A DNA stretch of 64,000 nt from Mycoplasmataceae bacterium (GTDB taxonomy: Bacteria; Bacillota_I; Bacilli_A; Mycoplasmatales; Mycoplasmoidaceae), in assembly GCA_031290395.1 (NCBI GenBank), contig JAITNN010000007.1:62001-126000 (forward strand), in the 5' to 3' direction. Positions 10,263-22,036 of this stretch are shown in pieces. A program made the translations under genes and the position numbers. The notes under the pieces are model-generated. The model made no database searches. It was not told the origin of the DNA and worked only from the letters and a program-made list of their open reading frames with translations. Within the stretch, counting starts at the first letter, position 1; each line of letters begins with the position of its first letter.

Positions 10263-11609
10263 ATGACACAGTCTAGAAAATTAATGATTGCTAAAATGCA
10301 AATCAAATTGCGAGAATATGATGAAATTATCAAACAAAACAATGAACAGATTGTCAATATTCAAAACCGTTTAAGTACATATTTGCCTTCCAACTACAAA
10401 TCATTCCGACAATCTGTTAAATTCACTAAATCATTAATTAAATTTATGAATATTAATAGTGTGCTCTCTGCTAAGTCCACCACTTACCGATTTGCAGTGA
10501 AAAGAGCTCAACTATCAACTGCAAAAAATTTTAACGTCTTGACATTACAGCAATTATTTAAATACATTGAATACATTGAAGAACTAAGTAAAAATGAATT
10601 ATTCCCTGTTGCCCCTAATACAGTGAACAGAATTCAAAGAGCTAATAGACATTTGTATTTATTAATGTTAAAAAGAACTCATTTAGTCAACATTGTTCTA
10701 CCTAAGTCTACTAGACCTAAAAAAATTTATGTTAGATCTAGAATAAAACAAATTAGCAAAAATATTGAATATTACACAACCTATGTTAAAGATTTAAAAA
10801 CCTTATTTGCAAGTAAGCATATTGCTAAATTAGTCTCTAAATTAGAAAAAGCAACAAAAGCCACTAAGTCAAAGCATATCGTTGATGATAAACATTTAAT
10901 TAATTTACAAAATGTTGTGAAATATTACAATAACGGTACTTTGGCAATGAAGGTGCTAAGTAATGTTGACTTGAAAATTAAAGCTGGAGAATTTGTGGTT
11001 ATTTTAGGCCCTAGTGGTAGTGGCAAGACAACACTACTAAACATTATTTCTGGAATGGATACAGCCACTTATGGACAAACTGTAGTCGCTAACCATAATT
11101 TAATAAAATATAACTCATCTCAATTGACCCAATTCCGTCGCGATAATATCGGTTACATCTTCCAACAATATGGATTGTTGCCGAATTTAACAGTTAAAGA
11201 AAATGTGGAAATTGGTAGTAACTTACAAAAAGATGAAAAGAAGCAAATCAACATCGACGAATTATTAAAAAATATTGGTATTTATGAACAACGTAATAAA
11301 TTCCCTCGTGAATTATCTGGTGGACAACAACAGCGCGTGTCCATTGCTCGATCAATGGCAAAAAACCCGAGATTAATTTTCGGTGATGAACCTACTGGTG
11401 CAATTGATACAGAAATGTCTAAGCAAATTATGCAATTATTTGTTGATATCAATAAACGATATAAAACTACAGTCGTTATTGTAACTCATAACCCTATCAT
11501 TGCTGATCTAGCTACAATGACTATAAAAGTAGCTAATGGTCATGTTGAAAATATTATCAAAACTAACGCGCCTAAGTCTGTTGATCAAATTAATTGAGGA
11601 AAAATTTAA
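10263..11609 (+). CDS. ABC transporter ATPase with long N-terminal extension
   Basis: A 448-residue protein. Residues 1 to about 210 form a basic, helical extension not found in normal ABC ATPases of ~230 residues. The rest is a LolD/MacB-type nucleotide-binding domain with Walker A GPSGSGKTT (about 248-256), signature LSGGQQQR (about 350), Walker B LIFGDEP and a switch His (VTHNP). The last TGA is Trp and the stop is the following TAA at 11607. It powers the giant permease encoded just upstream. The extension may contact the permease or the membrane; that is inference. A second ATPase at 57993 also has an unusual N-terminal extension. Confidence 0.93.
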
Positions 11610-11623
11610 TAATTTTGTTTACA

Positions 11624-11692
11624 CGATTTCAAGTTTTATAAGTTATCGTTTTCAAGTTTTTCAATGATACGATTTCAATAATAAAAACAACT
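11624..11692 (+). repeat. degenerate 23-nt tandem repeat
   Basis: Three units begin CGATTTCAA, CGTTTTCAA and CGATTTCAA at 11624, 11647 and 11670, spaced exactly 23 bases apart. The first two also share the following GTTTT. It lies between the convergent ABC ATPase and YbhN-like genes, with no open frame. Confidence 0.5.
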
Positions 11693-11711
11693 TTTGTCAT
11701 CTATGAAAGCT

Positions 11712-12902
11712 TTATTTTTGTAAAAAGGTTTGTTTATGTTTTGCAGCTTTAGCAAATCCCACTAAATAAATAATAAAACCACTCACACCAACAATCGCTG
11801 GAATGTATGCAGTGAATGACCGTCAAACAAAGATACCATTGTCAATGCCTGATGGTGGTCAATTGGTTGAGTCTTGATGCTCAAACATTAACATAATTTG
11901 CATTTGCATTTGGATCATACCTTCTCCCCCAGGGATTGGTAAATACCGATTAGCTGTTGTGACCACACTAACTGTTGCCATAACTTTTAGAAATTGTACA
12001 AAATCAAACATTTCATTGCTACCAGCATTCACCAATATAAGAGATGCATACATCATAAGAAATCACAACAATGTTGTAAATATGAAACATGCAGCAATGA
12101 TAAGGTTCTCTTTATAATCTTTTAGCAAAATCTTAGCATTGTTAAACAACACTGCTTTACGAATATAAGTCTCGTATGTTTGATTCTTAGTATGATATTT
12201 CATGTGAAAAAGTTGCTTAGTACGATTGAATATTCTTGACAAGTAATAATGGACTTTCTTACTAAACCCTGAAAATATATAGAATGCAAACATTAATACA
12301 TCAATGCCAACACCGACACATGCTAAAATCACAACCGTTGTACCTTCGGCAGGATATGTTTGAATAATACCACCAAATTGTGTTGTGAAATAGATAAAAG
12401 CAGGCAAAGTAATAAACATCAGGACCGTGTGATATAGGAACTCGTTAATTCACACTAACGCAGTCGCCTGAGCCGTTGTAATTCCACGAGTTCTTAATCA
12501 AAACATATTATATGGTTCGGTTAACAATACACCAGGCGAAATAGCCGTTAAGAATGCTGTGGTTAAATAATACAAAACAGCTTCTTTAAAAGGTGTTTTA
12601 ATTCCCATTTTTTTAAGCCTAATCATATATGGCACAGATACTTGAAAAAATTTAATGAAAAAAAATAGCACTAAACAAATTACTAAAGCGATAACGATGA
12701 TGCGCCCACGATCACCATTTCATCTAGTTTTAATACCGTCAAATAACGTTTGGAAACTAAAATCTTTTAAGACAAAAACGAATGTAATAGCAATTAAGCC
12801 AATTAATAACAATAACGCCAAAACAATAAACACTATTTTCTTAGCATCTAGGAATTTTGGTTCTTGTTTCTTTGCTTTCTCTTCAATTGTTACTGTTTTC
12901 AT
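11712..12902 (-). CDS. YbhN/MprF-like integral membrane protein (UPF0104 type)
   Basis: A 396-residue polytopic protein. Helices are visible at about residues 22-45 and 65-83 and in several later blocks. It contains the family-type segments ITTAQATALVWINEFLYH and NRYLPIPGGEGMIQ, where the PGGEG near the C-terminal third is the best diagnostic. Such proteins are the membrane part of lysylphosphatidylglycerol synthase and related flippases and are thought to move lipids across the membrane. No soluble synthase domain is present. A TATAAT lies 7 bases before the ATG, so the mRNA should be leaderless. It is divergent from secA. Confidence 0.8.
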
Positions 12903-12909
12903 TCTACTG

Positions 12910-12941
12910 ATTATATAAATATCTCTAAATAATAATATAAT
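12910..12941. promoter_or_regulatory. divergent promoters of the YbhN-like gene and secA
   Basis: TATAAT occurs on the minus strand at 12910-12915 and on the plus strand at 12936-12941. Gaps to the start codons are 7 and 13 bases, predicting leaders of about 1 and 7 nt. Neither gene has a Shine-Dalgarno sequence. Confidence 0.55.
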
Positions 12942-12954
12942 ATCAAACCACTTT

Positions 12955-15540
12955 ATGGCAAAAGCAAAAGGACTTTATCGAATAAACATCTTTGCACCGT
13001 ATCGTCGTTTATTGAAGAAGGCACGTAAAATTGCCACTCAAACCGATTCATTAAAAGATAAATACCGCAAAATGTCTAACAAAGATTTGTCAAACATGAC
13101 CAATGTTTTTGCTAGCGAACTAAAAAGCGGTAAATCTTTAGATGATATTGCTCCAGATGCACTTGCTGTGGCTCGTGAGGCTTGCTTTCGTGTTCACAAA
13201 TTATTTGCCTATAAAGTACAAATTATCGGTGCTGCTATTGTTCATTTTGGTGACTTTGCCGAAATGTATACCGGTGAAGGTAAAACATTAGTATTGGTCA
13301 TTGTTTCTTATTTAAACGCTTTATTAAGACAAGGTGTCCACATTGTTACCGTGAATGAATATTTAGTACAACGTGATGCGAAATTTTGTGCTCAAGCATT
13401 AAACCCTTTAGGTATTACAGTTGGATACAATGTTTCTAGTTTGTCACCAAAGCAAAAACGAGATATGTTCAATTGTGATATTACTTACACCACTAACTCT
13501 GAACTTGGATTTGATTACTTACGAGATAACATGGTCGGTAGATTCGAAGACAAAGTTGTACGAGAACTATCATTCGCTATTGTTGATGAAGGTGATTCAA
13601 TCTTAATTGACGAAGCCCGCACACCATTAATTATTTCTGGCCAACCAAAGCGTGATGTTTCCATGTATGTGGAAGTTGACCAATTTGCAAAGACCCTAAA
13701 AAAAGAAGACTACAAAATTGATCGTGAGAGCAACTCCATCGTACTAACCGATGAAGGTGTTGTAAAAGCTGAAACTAGATATAAACTCAAAAATTTATAT
13801 TCCATTGAAAACTCTGATTTGATTCACAAGATTAAAAATGCATTAATGGCTAACTTCGTATTTGAACTTGGCGTAGAATACATCGTGAAAGATGACAAAA
13901 TTTTATTGGTCGACCAATTTACTGGACGTATCCTTGAAGGACGTAGCTACAACGCTGGGCTACATCAATCTATTCAAGCAAAAGAATATGTCAAGATTGA
14001 GCCTGAAAATGTGATTGTTGCAACCATTACTTATCAATCGTTCTTCCGTCTTTATAAAAAATTAGCTGGTGTTTCAGGAACTGCTATGACCGAAGCTGAA
14101 GAATTCTTAAAAATTTATAACATGGTAGTTGTCCCAGTTCCAACTAATAAACCCAATATTCGTAAAGATTACAATGATTATGTATTTGCTAACAAGATTA
14201 GTAAATGACATCACGTTGTTGCTGAAATTGAAAAAGTGCATCAAACAGGACAACCAATTCTAGTTGGTACAGCCTCTGTAGACGACTCAGAAGAACTTAC
14301 TGGATTTTTAAGAAATAAAGGTTTAAAATTTGAATTATTAAATGCAAAAAACCATGCTCGTGAAGCGGAAATCGTTAGTATGGCTGGTCAAAAAGGTGCC
14401 ATCACCATTTCAACTAACATGGCTGGTCGTGGTACAGATATTAAACTAGGAGCCGGTGTGTCAGCTTTAGGTGGTTTATATGTAATTGGCACCGAAAGAT
14501 ATGAATCACGTCGTGTTGATAATCAATTACGTGGCCGTGGTGGACGTCAAGGTGATAACGGTATGTCGCGTTTCTTTATTTCCATGCAAGATACATTATT
14601 TAAACGTTTTGCAGAAGATAAAATTGATAAATCAAATGCCAAAATTGATAATGACTACTTTGACTCATGGTTTTTTACAAGATTATTAAACTCCACGCAG
14701 AAAAAAGTTGAAGGTATGAACTTTGATGCTCGTAAAAATCTAATTGATTACGACAGTGTGTTAAGCAACCAACGTGAATTAGTTTATAAACAACGTGACC
14801 AAGTTTTAAAGAATACAGATAATGTACAAATTCTTAAGAACATGGCCAAGGTTGTTTCTGTCGATATTGTGAAATTATTTAAATCTACAAAGAACGAAAT
14901 GTATGTAGATGCCGACAAACTAATCGGTGTAATAAATACAAAAATTTTAAATAGTAACTTAATTAGTCCAGACATTTTTGTAGATAAAACATTAGATGAA
15001 GCAACCCAACTATTAACTAAAATTTTACAACTTAGTGTTGAAACAAGAGTGAAAATGCTTGGCGAAAACGCAAGTAACATTACTAGAACATTAATGATTC
15101 AAAACTTGGACTATCAATGAACTAATCACTTAGACAAGATTACCAAAATTCGTGAAGGTGTTTCTTTGCGTTCTCTAGAGCAAAGATCACCACTAAATAT
15201 TTATGTAGAAGAAGCTGATTGACATTTTGCAGAAATGAAAAAAAGCGTGGCACACCAATGTATCATTTCGTTACACCGTATCTACATTCCTAAAGTTAAT
15301 GAAGAACTACATAATAACTTAGGCAAAGTATTACCACAAGTAAAAATTCGTGGCTTAGAGGAAACCAAATTGCCTAGCCAAACTGTTGCTAATGCTTTCA
15401 ATGCTAAACCTAATCTATCAATTGATGTTGGACCAAAATCACCAAAAGACCGTCCTTATGTGCCTGATAGTCAAAAAGTAGACAGTGCTAAAGAAGAGCT
15501 TCTTGCAAAAATGAAAGAAGCTCAAAATAAAAATAAGTAA
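12955..15540 (+). CDS. secA: protein translocase ATPase SecA
   Basis: SecA is the ATPase that drives preproteins through SecYEG. The 861-residue product spans the whole family. It has Walker A MYTGEGKT (about residues 103-110), the DEAD-type VDEGDSILIDEARTPL (about 208-223), TGRILEGRSYNAGLHQ, GTAMTEAEEF and STNMAGRGTDIKLG, plus the Arg-finger region QLRGRGGRQGD. The C-terminal zinc-binding SecB-type tail is absent and replaced by a Lys/Pro-rich end. Several TGA Trp codons break it under the standard code. The start ATG has no ribosome site and lies 13 bases after a TATAAT. It supports the many exported proteins of this window. Confidence 0.97.
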
Positions 15541-15697
15541 TGCTCGATGTGGGTTAAAAATTAATTAAGTGGACTAATTCGAAAACCAACCGATAAATTA
15601 AAATTTCATACTTTAATTATGATTTACATGCCTAATGCATGTTAGAGAACTTTTCCCACTATGTTTATACTTTCAACACAACTTATGTGGCATTTAG

Positions 15698-17869
15698 TTA
15701 AGAAGAGGGGCGGGCACCGGAAAATCTACGTAATTGTGCGCCTTCTTCGCGCTGTTGTATATTTGCCACTTGCGTTGGCATATATACAGTTTTATACGAT
15801 TCTGTTCAGCGTGCTGAAGCGAATTCTCCAAAAAATTTAGTATTTGTTGCTTTTGTGGCTTCGAATCATTGTTGCATGAGGCGCTTGCGTTGTGCACTCA
15901 GCTCACCACCAGCAGATAAGATTAGTCTGTCGCCGGCTGCTTGCCTCGCATAAAAGTTAAATTCATTTCAATTTAGCAGACGTATCGGTGGTAACCCAGC
16001 CACGCTTGGTCCATTCAATAAATTTGATAATTCAATTCTTCTTTGAATATTATAAGGCGTATGATTATCGGTGCTATTTTTAGCATAAAAATTAATTCTA
16101 TCTACAATATGATTGTGTATATCATTATCTGTCAAATTCCTATGTCCAAATTGAGCAAACTTATCTGATTTTAGTCGCTCACATATAATTGCACGTTGTT
16201 CCTCACTTGTATTCTTATCAATAGATACATCAATCAATGTTCCGAATTGTCTTTGCATTTCTTTTTCATTAAATGTTACACCATAACGTGCTTTTGTTAC
16301 TTTTCTTTTGTATGCAATTTTCTCACCATGTTTATTTAACAAAGTTCGTCTATAACCATCTCTATCGCCAGAAAGTATAGTCGTTATGCCTAAATGTGAT
16401 GTATATGATACAGAGCCATCACGGCGTATATCAACACTATCTGGATATTTTTTTAATATTTTTTTTGTCTTTTTCCAAAATACATCATTTTCTATAATGT
16501 GCTTTTTTATTCACTTAGATTTACTAATTAAATCTCCTTTAAAACAGGGGGTGCTTAAATTTCCTTGCCAATCAAAGAGGTTATTTGCAAACGAACCTGG
16601 GCCTTTTACTACATCGCTTCCGGAAAAAGCAAGAAAATCGTTTGGAGCCACTCAAGCGGGGTTTGCACGAACTGGGGACAATCCAACGTCAACTGTTTCA
16701 ACGCCGGCGTGTCTAAAGGCATTTCTAACCATTTGGGAGCAATATTCACTATCTTCGTCACCTACACCAAAGGGTCGAACGAAAGCCTCTAAGTTCGCAC
16801 GCACACCCCCCGGCGACCTTCTAAGAGGTTTACCGATATTAGAACGCATATATGTTATTGCTGTTTCGATTTGTTGTTGAGATGCAGAAACGTTTCTAAC
16901 GACCGCACCTGTAAACACACGTCGGAGGTTATCTTCCAGAAACGGAGTGTATTTGTTAAATATCATTTCCTTTAAAGCACCATAACCATCAAGATTTCGA
17001 ACAAATGGAGTTTTTCCCGTTTTAAAACTTGTGCCTTCAAAACTTGTGGGGGTGCCCTCTAAAATAGATAGTTTAAAAGCCACTAGTCCTCGCGCCCCAA
17101 TCTCATAAGAACAATCTCCAATCATACTGGCATGTTTTTTAGACGTTACAATATCTCCTGGTCGTAAAGACATAAGAAATTGACACAAAGGGTTAGAATT
17201 ATGCAAAATAAAACCTGGTCTTCTAGGATTAGTTCTTTGCTTTTCAACTAGCTTGGCCGCAAATTCAAAGCATTCTCTTTTGCCGTAAGTATGAGTTCCG
17301 ATGCGATAATTGCACTGATCATTATATTTCCCTACAGCCGACAAGATAAAATCTTCAATGTCCATTCCCCCCACAACTTTTGTCTGATCGTTTTCTATTG
17401 AAATATCAATAAATAAGTTATGTTGCATATCGCCATGATGTATAGCAAAAGAATCAACACCTACACGTTGTAAATTTTCTAGCCCAAAAACACGCTGTAA
17501 GTTTGTTCCACAAAAGCTTTGATTATCAACCACTTCCACTGCTCTTAGATCCAAACTCCCGTCAGGGTTGCCAAGGAAGTTTTGACATCCATTGAATGCT
17601 TGTTCGCCGATTCTTTTGATACGGTACGTAAAATCTATTGTTCGTAAATTTCTACAATGTTGGAATGCATGCTTCCCAATAATTTCAACATTACAAAACC
17701 CATTAATTTCGTGCAATCTATCGGCTACATCTCGACTTAAATGTAGAACCGCGTATGGAGCAATCTCCACGCATCGTTCATCTATCGCAAGGACCCCGTC
17801 CAGTGAAATATCTTCATTCTCTATTTTTTCAAGTACTAATGTACCATCATCTCTAACCGAATATTTCAT
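15698..17869 (-). CDS. BspA-like leucine-rich-repeat protein with predicted permuted-papain (NlpC/P60-like) domain
   Basis: A 723-residue protein with three parts. Residues ~15-150 carry BspA-type leucine-rich repeats (VEIIGKHAFQHCRNLRTIDF, then RIKRIGEQAFNGCQNF). Residues ~230-415 resemble circularly permuted NlpC/P60 (YiiX/DUF830-like) papain folds: RPGDIV, then a His (residue 246, KKHASMIGD), an EIGARGLVAF strand, then Cys377 in EYCSQMVRNAFRHAGV, and SPNDFLAFSGSDVV. The last ~300 residues are unrecognised. There is no signal peptide or membrane helix, so it is either cytosolic or exported by another route. The coding sequence is visibly richer in G+C than its neighbours, a sign of transfer. 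An in-frame upstream ATG at 17905 would add 12 residues through an AT tract; I prefer 17869. Both starts lack a ribosome site. Confidence 0.78.
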
Positions 17870-17887
17870 ATATATATATATATATAT
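17868..17887. repeat. (AT)10 dinucleotide tract at the start of the LRR gene
   Basis: Ten AT units run directly into the preferred start codon at 17869. As sequenced, an ATG at 17905 reads through the tract in frame. Loss or gain of one unit would shift that start out of frame and would also change the spacing of any promoter across it. Confidence 0.85.
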
Positions 17888-18056
17888 TAAAATAAGGTTT
17901 CGCATGTATTTTTTGATGATTTGTAATACATAATGTCATATAGATTTTCAACAATTTGTCCAGTTATCTTCGTTGTCATAAATAAAAAATACTCGTTAAG
18001 TTTATAAAAATGATCCAAGTTTAAACATGCATAATATTTAAGCTTGTTTTTAAACA

Positions 18057-18062
18057 TATAAT
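18057..18062 (+). promoter_or_regulatory. uvrB -10 box
   Basis: A perfect TATAAT lies nine bases before the uvrB ATG, with no Shine-Dalgarno sequence, predicting a leader of about three bases. I see no convincing -35 box. Confidence 0.5.
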
Positions 18063-18071
18063 ATTGAAACA

Positions 18072-20069
18072 ATGTCATCGAGTTTTAAATTAACTACTCA
18101 CATGTCCCCAAAAGGTGATCAAGTTTTATCTATTAGTAAGCTTACTACCAATATTAAAAATGGCATTAAATCGCAAGTGCTATTGGGTGCTACTGGTACC
18201 GGCAAAACATTCACTATTGCTAATGTAGTTAATAATATCCAACAAAATACTTTGGTAATTGTGCATAACAAAACTTTAGCGGCCCAGTTATATAGTGAAT
18301 TTAAAGATTTATTTAAAAATAACCGTGTGGAATATTTTGTTTCCTATTTTGATTTTTATCAGCCTGAAGCATATATTCCAAGAAGTGATACATATATTGA
18401 AAAGAGTGCGATGGTAAATCAAGAGATTGAAATGCTCCGACTTTCCACCATTAACTCGTTGGCTAGTGGTGAGCCCACTATTGTTGTGGCTTCAGTTGCT
18501 GCTATTTATGCTTCGGTAGCTCCTAGTGATTTTGAAATGTATCGAATTGTCTTAAGCAAGGGAGTAGAACGTAACCTTAAACAACTACAATATGACTTAG
18601 TACGTTTACAATACCAACGTAATAACATTGATTTAAAACCTGGGACATTTAGATTAAAAGGTGATGTATTAGAAATAGCACCTGGTTATACCGATGCTTT
18701 TACCATTCGTGTTTCTTTCTTTGGTAATACCATTGAAGAAATTGTTTTAGTCAACACATTAACTGGAGAAGTTAAAGAACGTTGGGATACATATGTTATT
18801 GTCCCAGCTAGTGAATACATTATGAATAAGGATCGATGAAAAGAATCCATGGATCATATTAAAAGTGAAATGCAAGATCGTGTGAAATACTTTAAGAAAA
18901 ATAAAAAACTATTAGAGGCTCAAAGAATTGAAGAAAGAACATTACACGATATTGAATCATTAGAAGAATTAGGATATTGTAATGGCATCGAAAATTATTC
19001 ACGTCATTTAGAATTGCGTGGCGCTAATACAACCCCCTATACTTTGTTTGATTATTTCAAAAGTAATAATTGATTAATGGTTATAGATGAATCTCACATG
19101 ACCGTTCCACAAGTTCGTGGTATGTACAATACCGATCGTTCTCGTAAGACTACTTTAGTAGACTACGGTTTTAGATTACCATCGGCATTAGACAATCGGC
19201 CACTAAACTTTGATGAATTCCAATCAAAGTTGGATAAAGTAATTTATGTATCAGCAACACCTAACCAGTGAGAAATAGAGCAATCTAAAAATGTGGTTAT
19301 AGAACAAATCGTTCGTCCCACCGGTTTGGTTGATCCGATAATTGAAATTCATTCAGCCAAACACCAAATCGACGATCTTGTGATTGAATTACAAAAACAA
19401 GTTAATAAAAAAGAACGTAGTTTTGTAACTGTACTTACGATTAAGATGGCTGAAAACTTATCAGAATATCTAAAGAAGATGAAATTCAAAGTGATGTATA
19501 TGCACAATGAACTTAAGACTTTAGACCGCGCTAGAATCATTAATGATTTAAGGCGTGGCAAGTATGATGTAATTGTCGGAATTAACTTATTACGTGAAGG
19601 ACTAGATGTACCTGAGGTATCGTTAGTAGCGATCTTTGATGCAGATAAACCCGGATTCTTCCGAAGTGATAAAGCTTTAATCCAAACATTTGGTCGAGCC
19701 GCTAGAAATGTGAATGGTCGTGTAATCTTATATGCCGATAATCAGACAACTGCGATGGAAACGGCAATTAGTGAAACCAGTAGACGTCGTGAAATCCAAT
19801 TAGCATATAACAAAACTCATCACATTAAACCTCAAACAATTGTGAAGCCGATTTTTGATGATATTTCATCTAAAGAAGATGCTAAGGTCGTTGAAGCATA
19901 TTTCCATGGCAAAAATAAACTAGATTACAAGAAACAAACTAGAGCAGTCAGTATCCTCCGCAAAGAAATGCTACAAGCTGCCACTAATCAGGAATATGAA
20001 AGAGCTGCTTACCTACGAGATATAATTATTGAGTTAGAAGGCAATGCAAAAAATGAAGTTCAAAATTAA
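18072..20069 (+). CDS. uvrB: excinuclease ABC subunit B
   Basis: UvrB verifies DNA damage handed over by UvrA and recruits UvrC in nucleotide excision repair. The 665-residue product has Walker A GATGTGKT (about 36-43), the beta-hairpin region [20 protein letters not shown], Walker [46 protein letters not shown] and a C-terminal UVR motif ([22 protein letters not shown]). Length is normal. Three TGA Trp codons would break it under the standard code. The following peptidase gene starts inside its last codons. Confidence 0.97.
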
Positions 20070-21273
20070 CTTATATCTTTCTTTAATATCCATTGCCACC
20101 ATTCCAATGATTTTTGTTTCATACGCGGAATCAAAAAATGTTACTGTTAATAGTGTAAGTGCAATTCCAACAGCTCAAGATTATTACAATTATATTTACA
20201 ATCGTACTTTTTCAATAATGGCAATGAATGATATTAGTACCGTAAGAGGAACGGGATGACTATTCAAACATTTGGATGATTCACCTACTAGTTTCCATTA
20301 CTTAATGTTCACAAATTGACATGTGCAAGTCGGAATGGAAGATAATCTATCCAATCCTAGTTTTTATTATCAACAAGTAGCACCTCAAGTCCCAGCGAAT
20401 GATACTCCTGGAGCAGAAGCCCCCGCTATTCCGAGCGATGCTCGGCCTCAAAAAATATCGGTTGACACAACTAGTTACACATGATTCGGTTCTAATAATT
20501 TTAAATATACCGGTGTCGCTTCTTATTATAAAGACACTGACAACATCTTATATGGAGTAGATGCTGCAATAGCGGAAGTATCGTTTAACCCCGTAGCTGA
20601 TACTCCTCTATATAAGCAACTACATGTATTAAATGAACAATCTTATTCTAACAATATGTTGGTTAATTTTCATAGCGGAACATTATCTCAAGGAAACACA
20701 TTATATTATGCTGGGTACCCAGGTGCTGATTGAAGTGGTGCCGAATATCGAATGAATTTAGGAGGTGAATATGCAACCCAATGAGAAACAAGCAATAGCA
20801 CAATTGATAGTTTTGAAAATTTATTTACCAAATCGCCACCACCTTTCTCGCAGGATGTTCACCCAGTAGATAAAGATGGAAAAAAAATCGCTATGGATGA
20901 TGATTACATTTCCCAGCAATATGATTTAAATTCCGCAAGTCCTATGTATTATTTGGGTGGTGGTGCAAGTGGAAGTATGGGCCTGTATTGGAATGGTAGC
21001 CAATATGAAGTGGCTGGCTTATATTGAGGTGGTACATGGGATATGTCCACTTGATTCAAAACAGCTACTCTAATTTATAATCCAGGCAGTGATTACAATT
21101 TATATCAAGACTTTCTGGACGATAAATGAATCCCTATCCCGGGAGAGTTCGGTTTAATTGACATCATTATCATATCGTCAGTTGTTGGAGTGCTGGTTGT
21201 ACCAGGAATAGTATTAGCAATTGTCCTACCAATTAAATTACGTAAGCGTAAAAATATTAAACAGCCAAGTTAA
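20053..21273 (+). CDS. mollicute surface trypsin-fold peptidase (DUF31/MIP type)
   Basis: A 406-residue exported protein: a signal-type helix at residues 8-27, a ~350-residue outer domain, and a C-terminal helix (about 367-392) with a basic tail, so it should be anchored with the domain outside. A trypsin-like triad is visible: RGTGWLF then LMFTNWHV (His), VDAAIAEV (Asp) and GGGASGSMG (Ser). This is the pattern of the DUF31 / mycoplasma immunoglobulin protease family, whose best-known members cut antibodies; that substrate is not proven here. An alternative ATG lies at 20044. It overlaps the end of uvrB by 17 bases and the convergent tatD by 17. It is dense in TGA Trp codons, so it would be unreadable under the standard code. 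Confidence 0.8.
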
Positions 21274-22036
21274 AGACATCGAGTGCATTTTGAAATAAAC
21301 ACTTAGCAATTGTTTCTTTATTCTTGCCCAATACTTTAGCAATTTCGTCCACTACATAAAGAATTTTTAATGGTGTATTAACTTTGCCACGCTCAGGCGC
21401 AGGAGATAACCACGGTGCGTCTGTTTCGCTTAAGAGACGATTCATGGGTATTTCTTTAATAGCTTCTCTTAAATCTATTGCACTATTAAATGTAATCACA
21501 CCATTAATAGAAATGTAATAATCAAGTTCTACATAACGTTTTACTAAGGACGAATTACCAGTGAAACAATGAATAATAACTTTTAAACCTTTAGCGTGTG
21601 CTTTTAAAATTTTAATTGCATCTTCGTGTGCATCTCGAATGTGCACCATTAGTGGTAATTTATATTTCTTAGCCAATTCGATATGTTTGATAAAGACGGC
21701 TTCTTGAGCATCTTTATCAAAATTCTCGTAATGATAGTCTAACCCTGTTTCGCCAATCGCCACTATTTTTTTAGTACGATATTCTAATAGTAGTGATTCA
21801 ATCTCATCCATTGCAATTGCTAAATCAATTTTCTCAATGTCGTTTGGATGTAAACCAACGCAAGCATAAACGTTAGGAAACTCTTGGGCGTGTTTAATTG
21901 CAATAGAACTAGTATCTACATTAGTACCAATATCTACATAGAAAATATTCTTCTCTGCACACTCAATTGAAATTTCTTTTGCTTGAGTATCTAGTGGACT
22001 ATAGTTGGTGTGCGTGTGAACATCAAAATACTTCAT
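21257..22036 (-). CDS. tatD: TatD-family metal-dependent DNase
   Basis: TatD enzymes are TIM-barrel metal hydrolases with 3'-5' exonuclease activity linked to DNA repair. The 259-residue product has the metal-binding set: DVHTHTNY (HxH), GETGLDYH (Glu), HIRDAHEDA and HCFTGN (His), and SETDAPWLSP (Asp). It is the last gene of the serS-tmk-holB-mnmE-tatD run and overlaps the mnmE stop by one base (TAATG). Confidence 0.95.
   Translation of the reverse strand: MKYFDVHTHTNYSPLDTQAKEISIECAEKNIFYVDIGTNVDTSSIAIKHAQEFPNVYACVGLHPNDIEKIDLAIAMDEIESLLLEYRTKKIVAIGETGLDYHYENFDKDAQEAVFIKHIELAKKYKLPLMVHIRDAHEDAIKILKAHAKGLKVIIHCFTGNSSLVKRYVELDYYISINGVITFNSAIDLREAIKEIPMNRLLSETDAPWLSPAPERGKVNTPLKILYVVDEIAKVLGKNKETIAKCLFQNALDVFNLAV

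Noticed and set aside
17887-18078. Minus-strand 63-codon frame between the LRR gene and uvrB
   Set aside because: It overlaps the uvrB start and promoter, is of A+T-rich composition only, and has no ribosome site; kept as noncoding.
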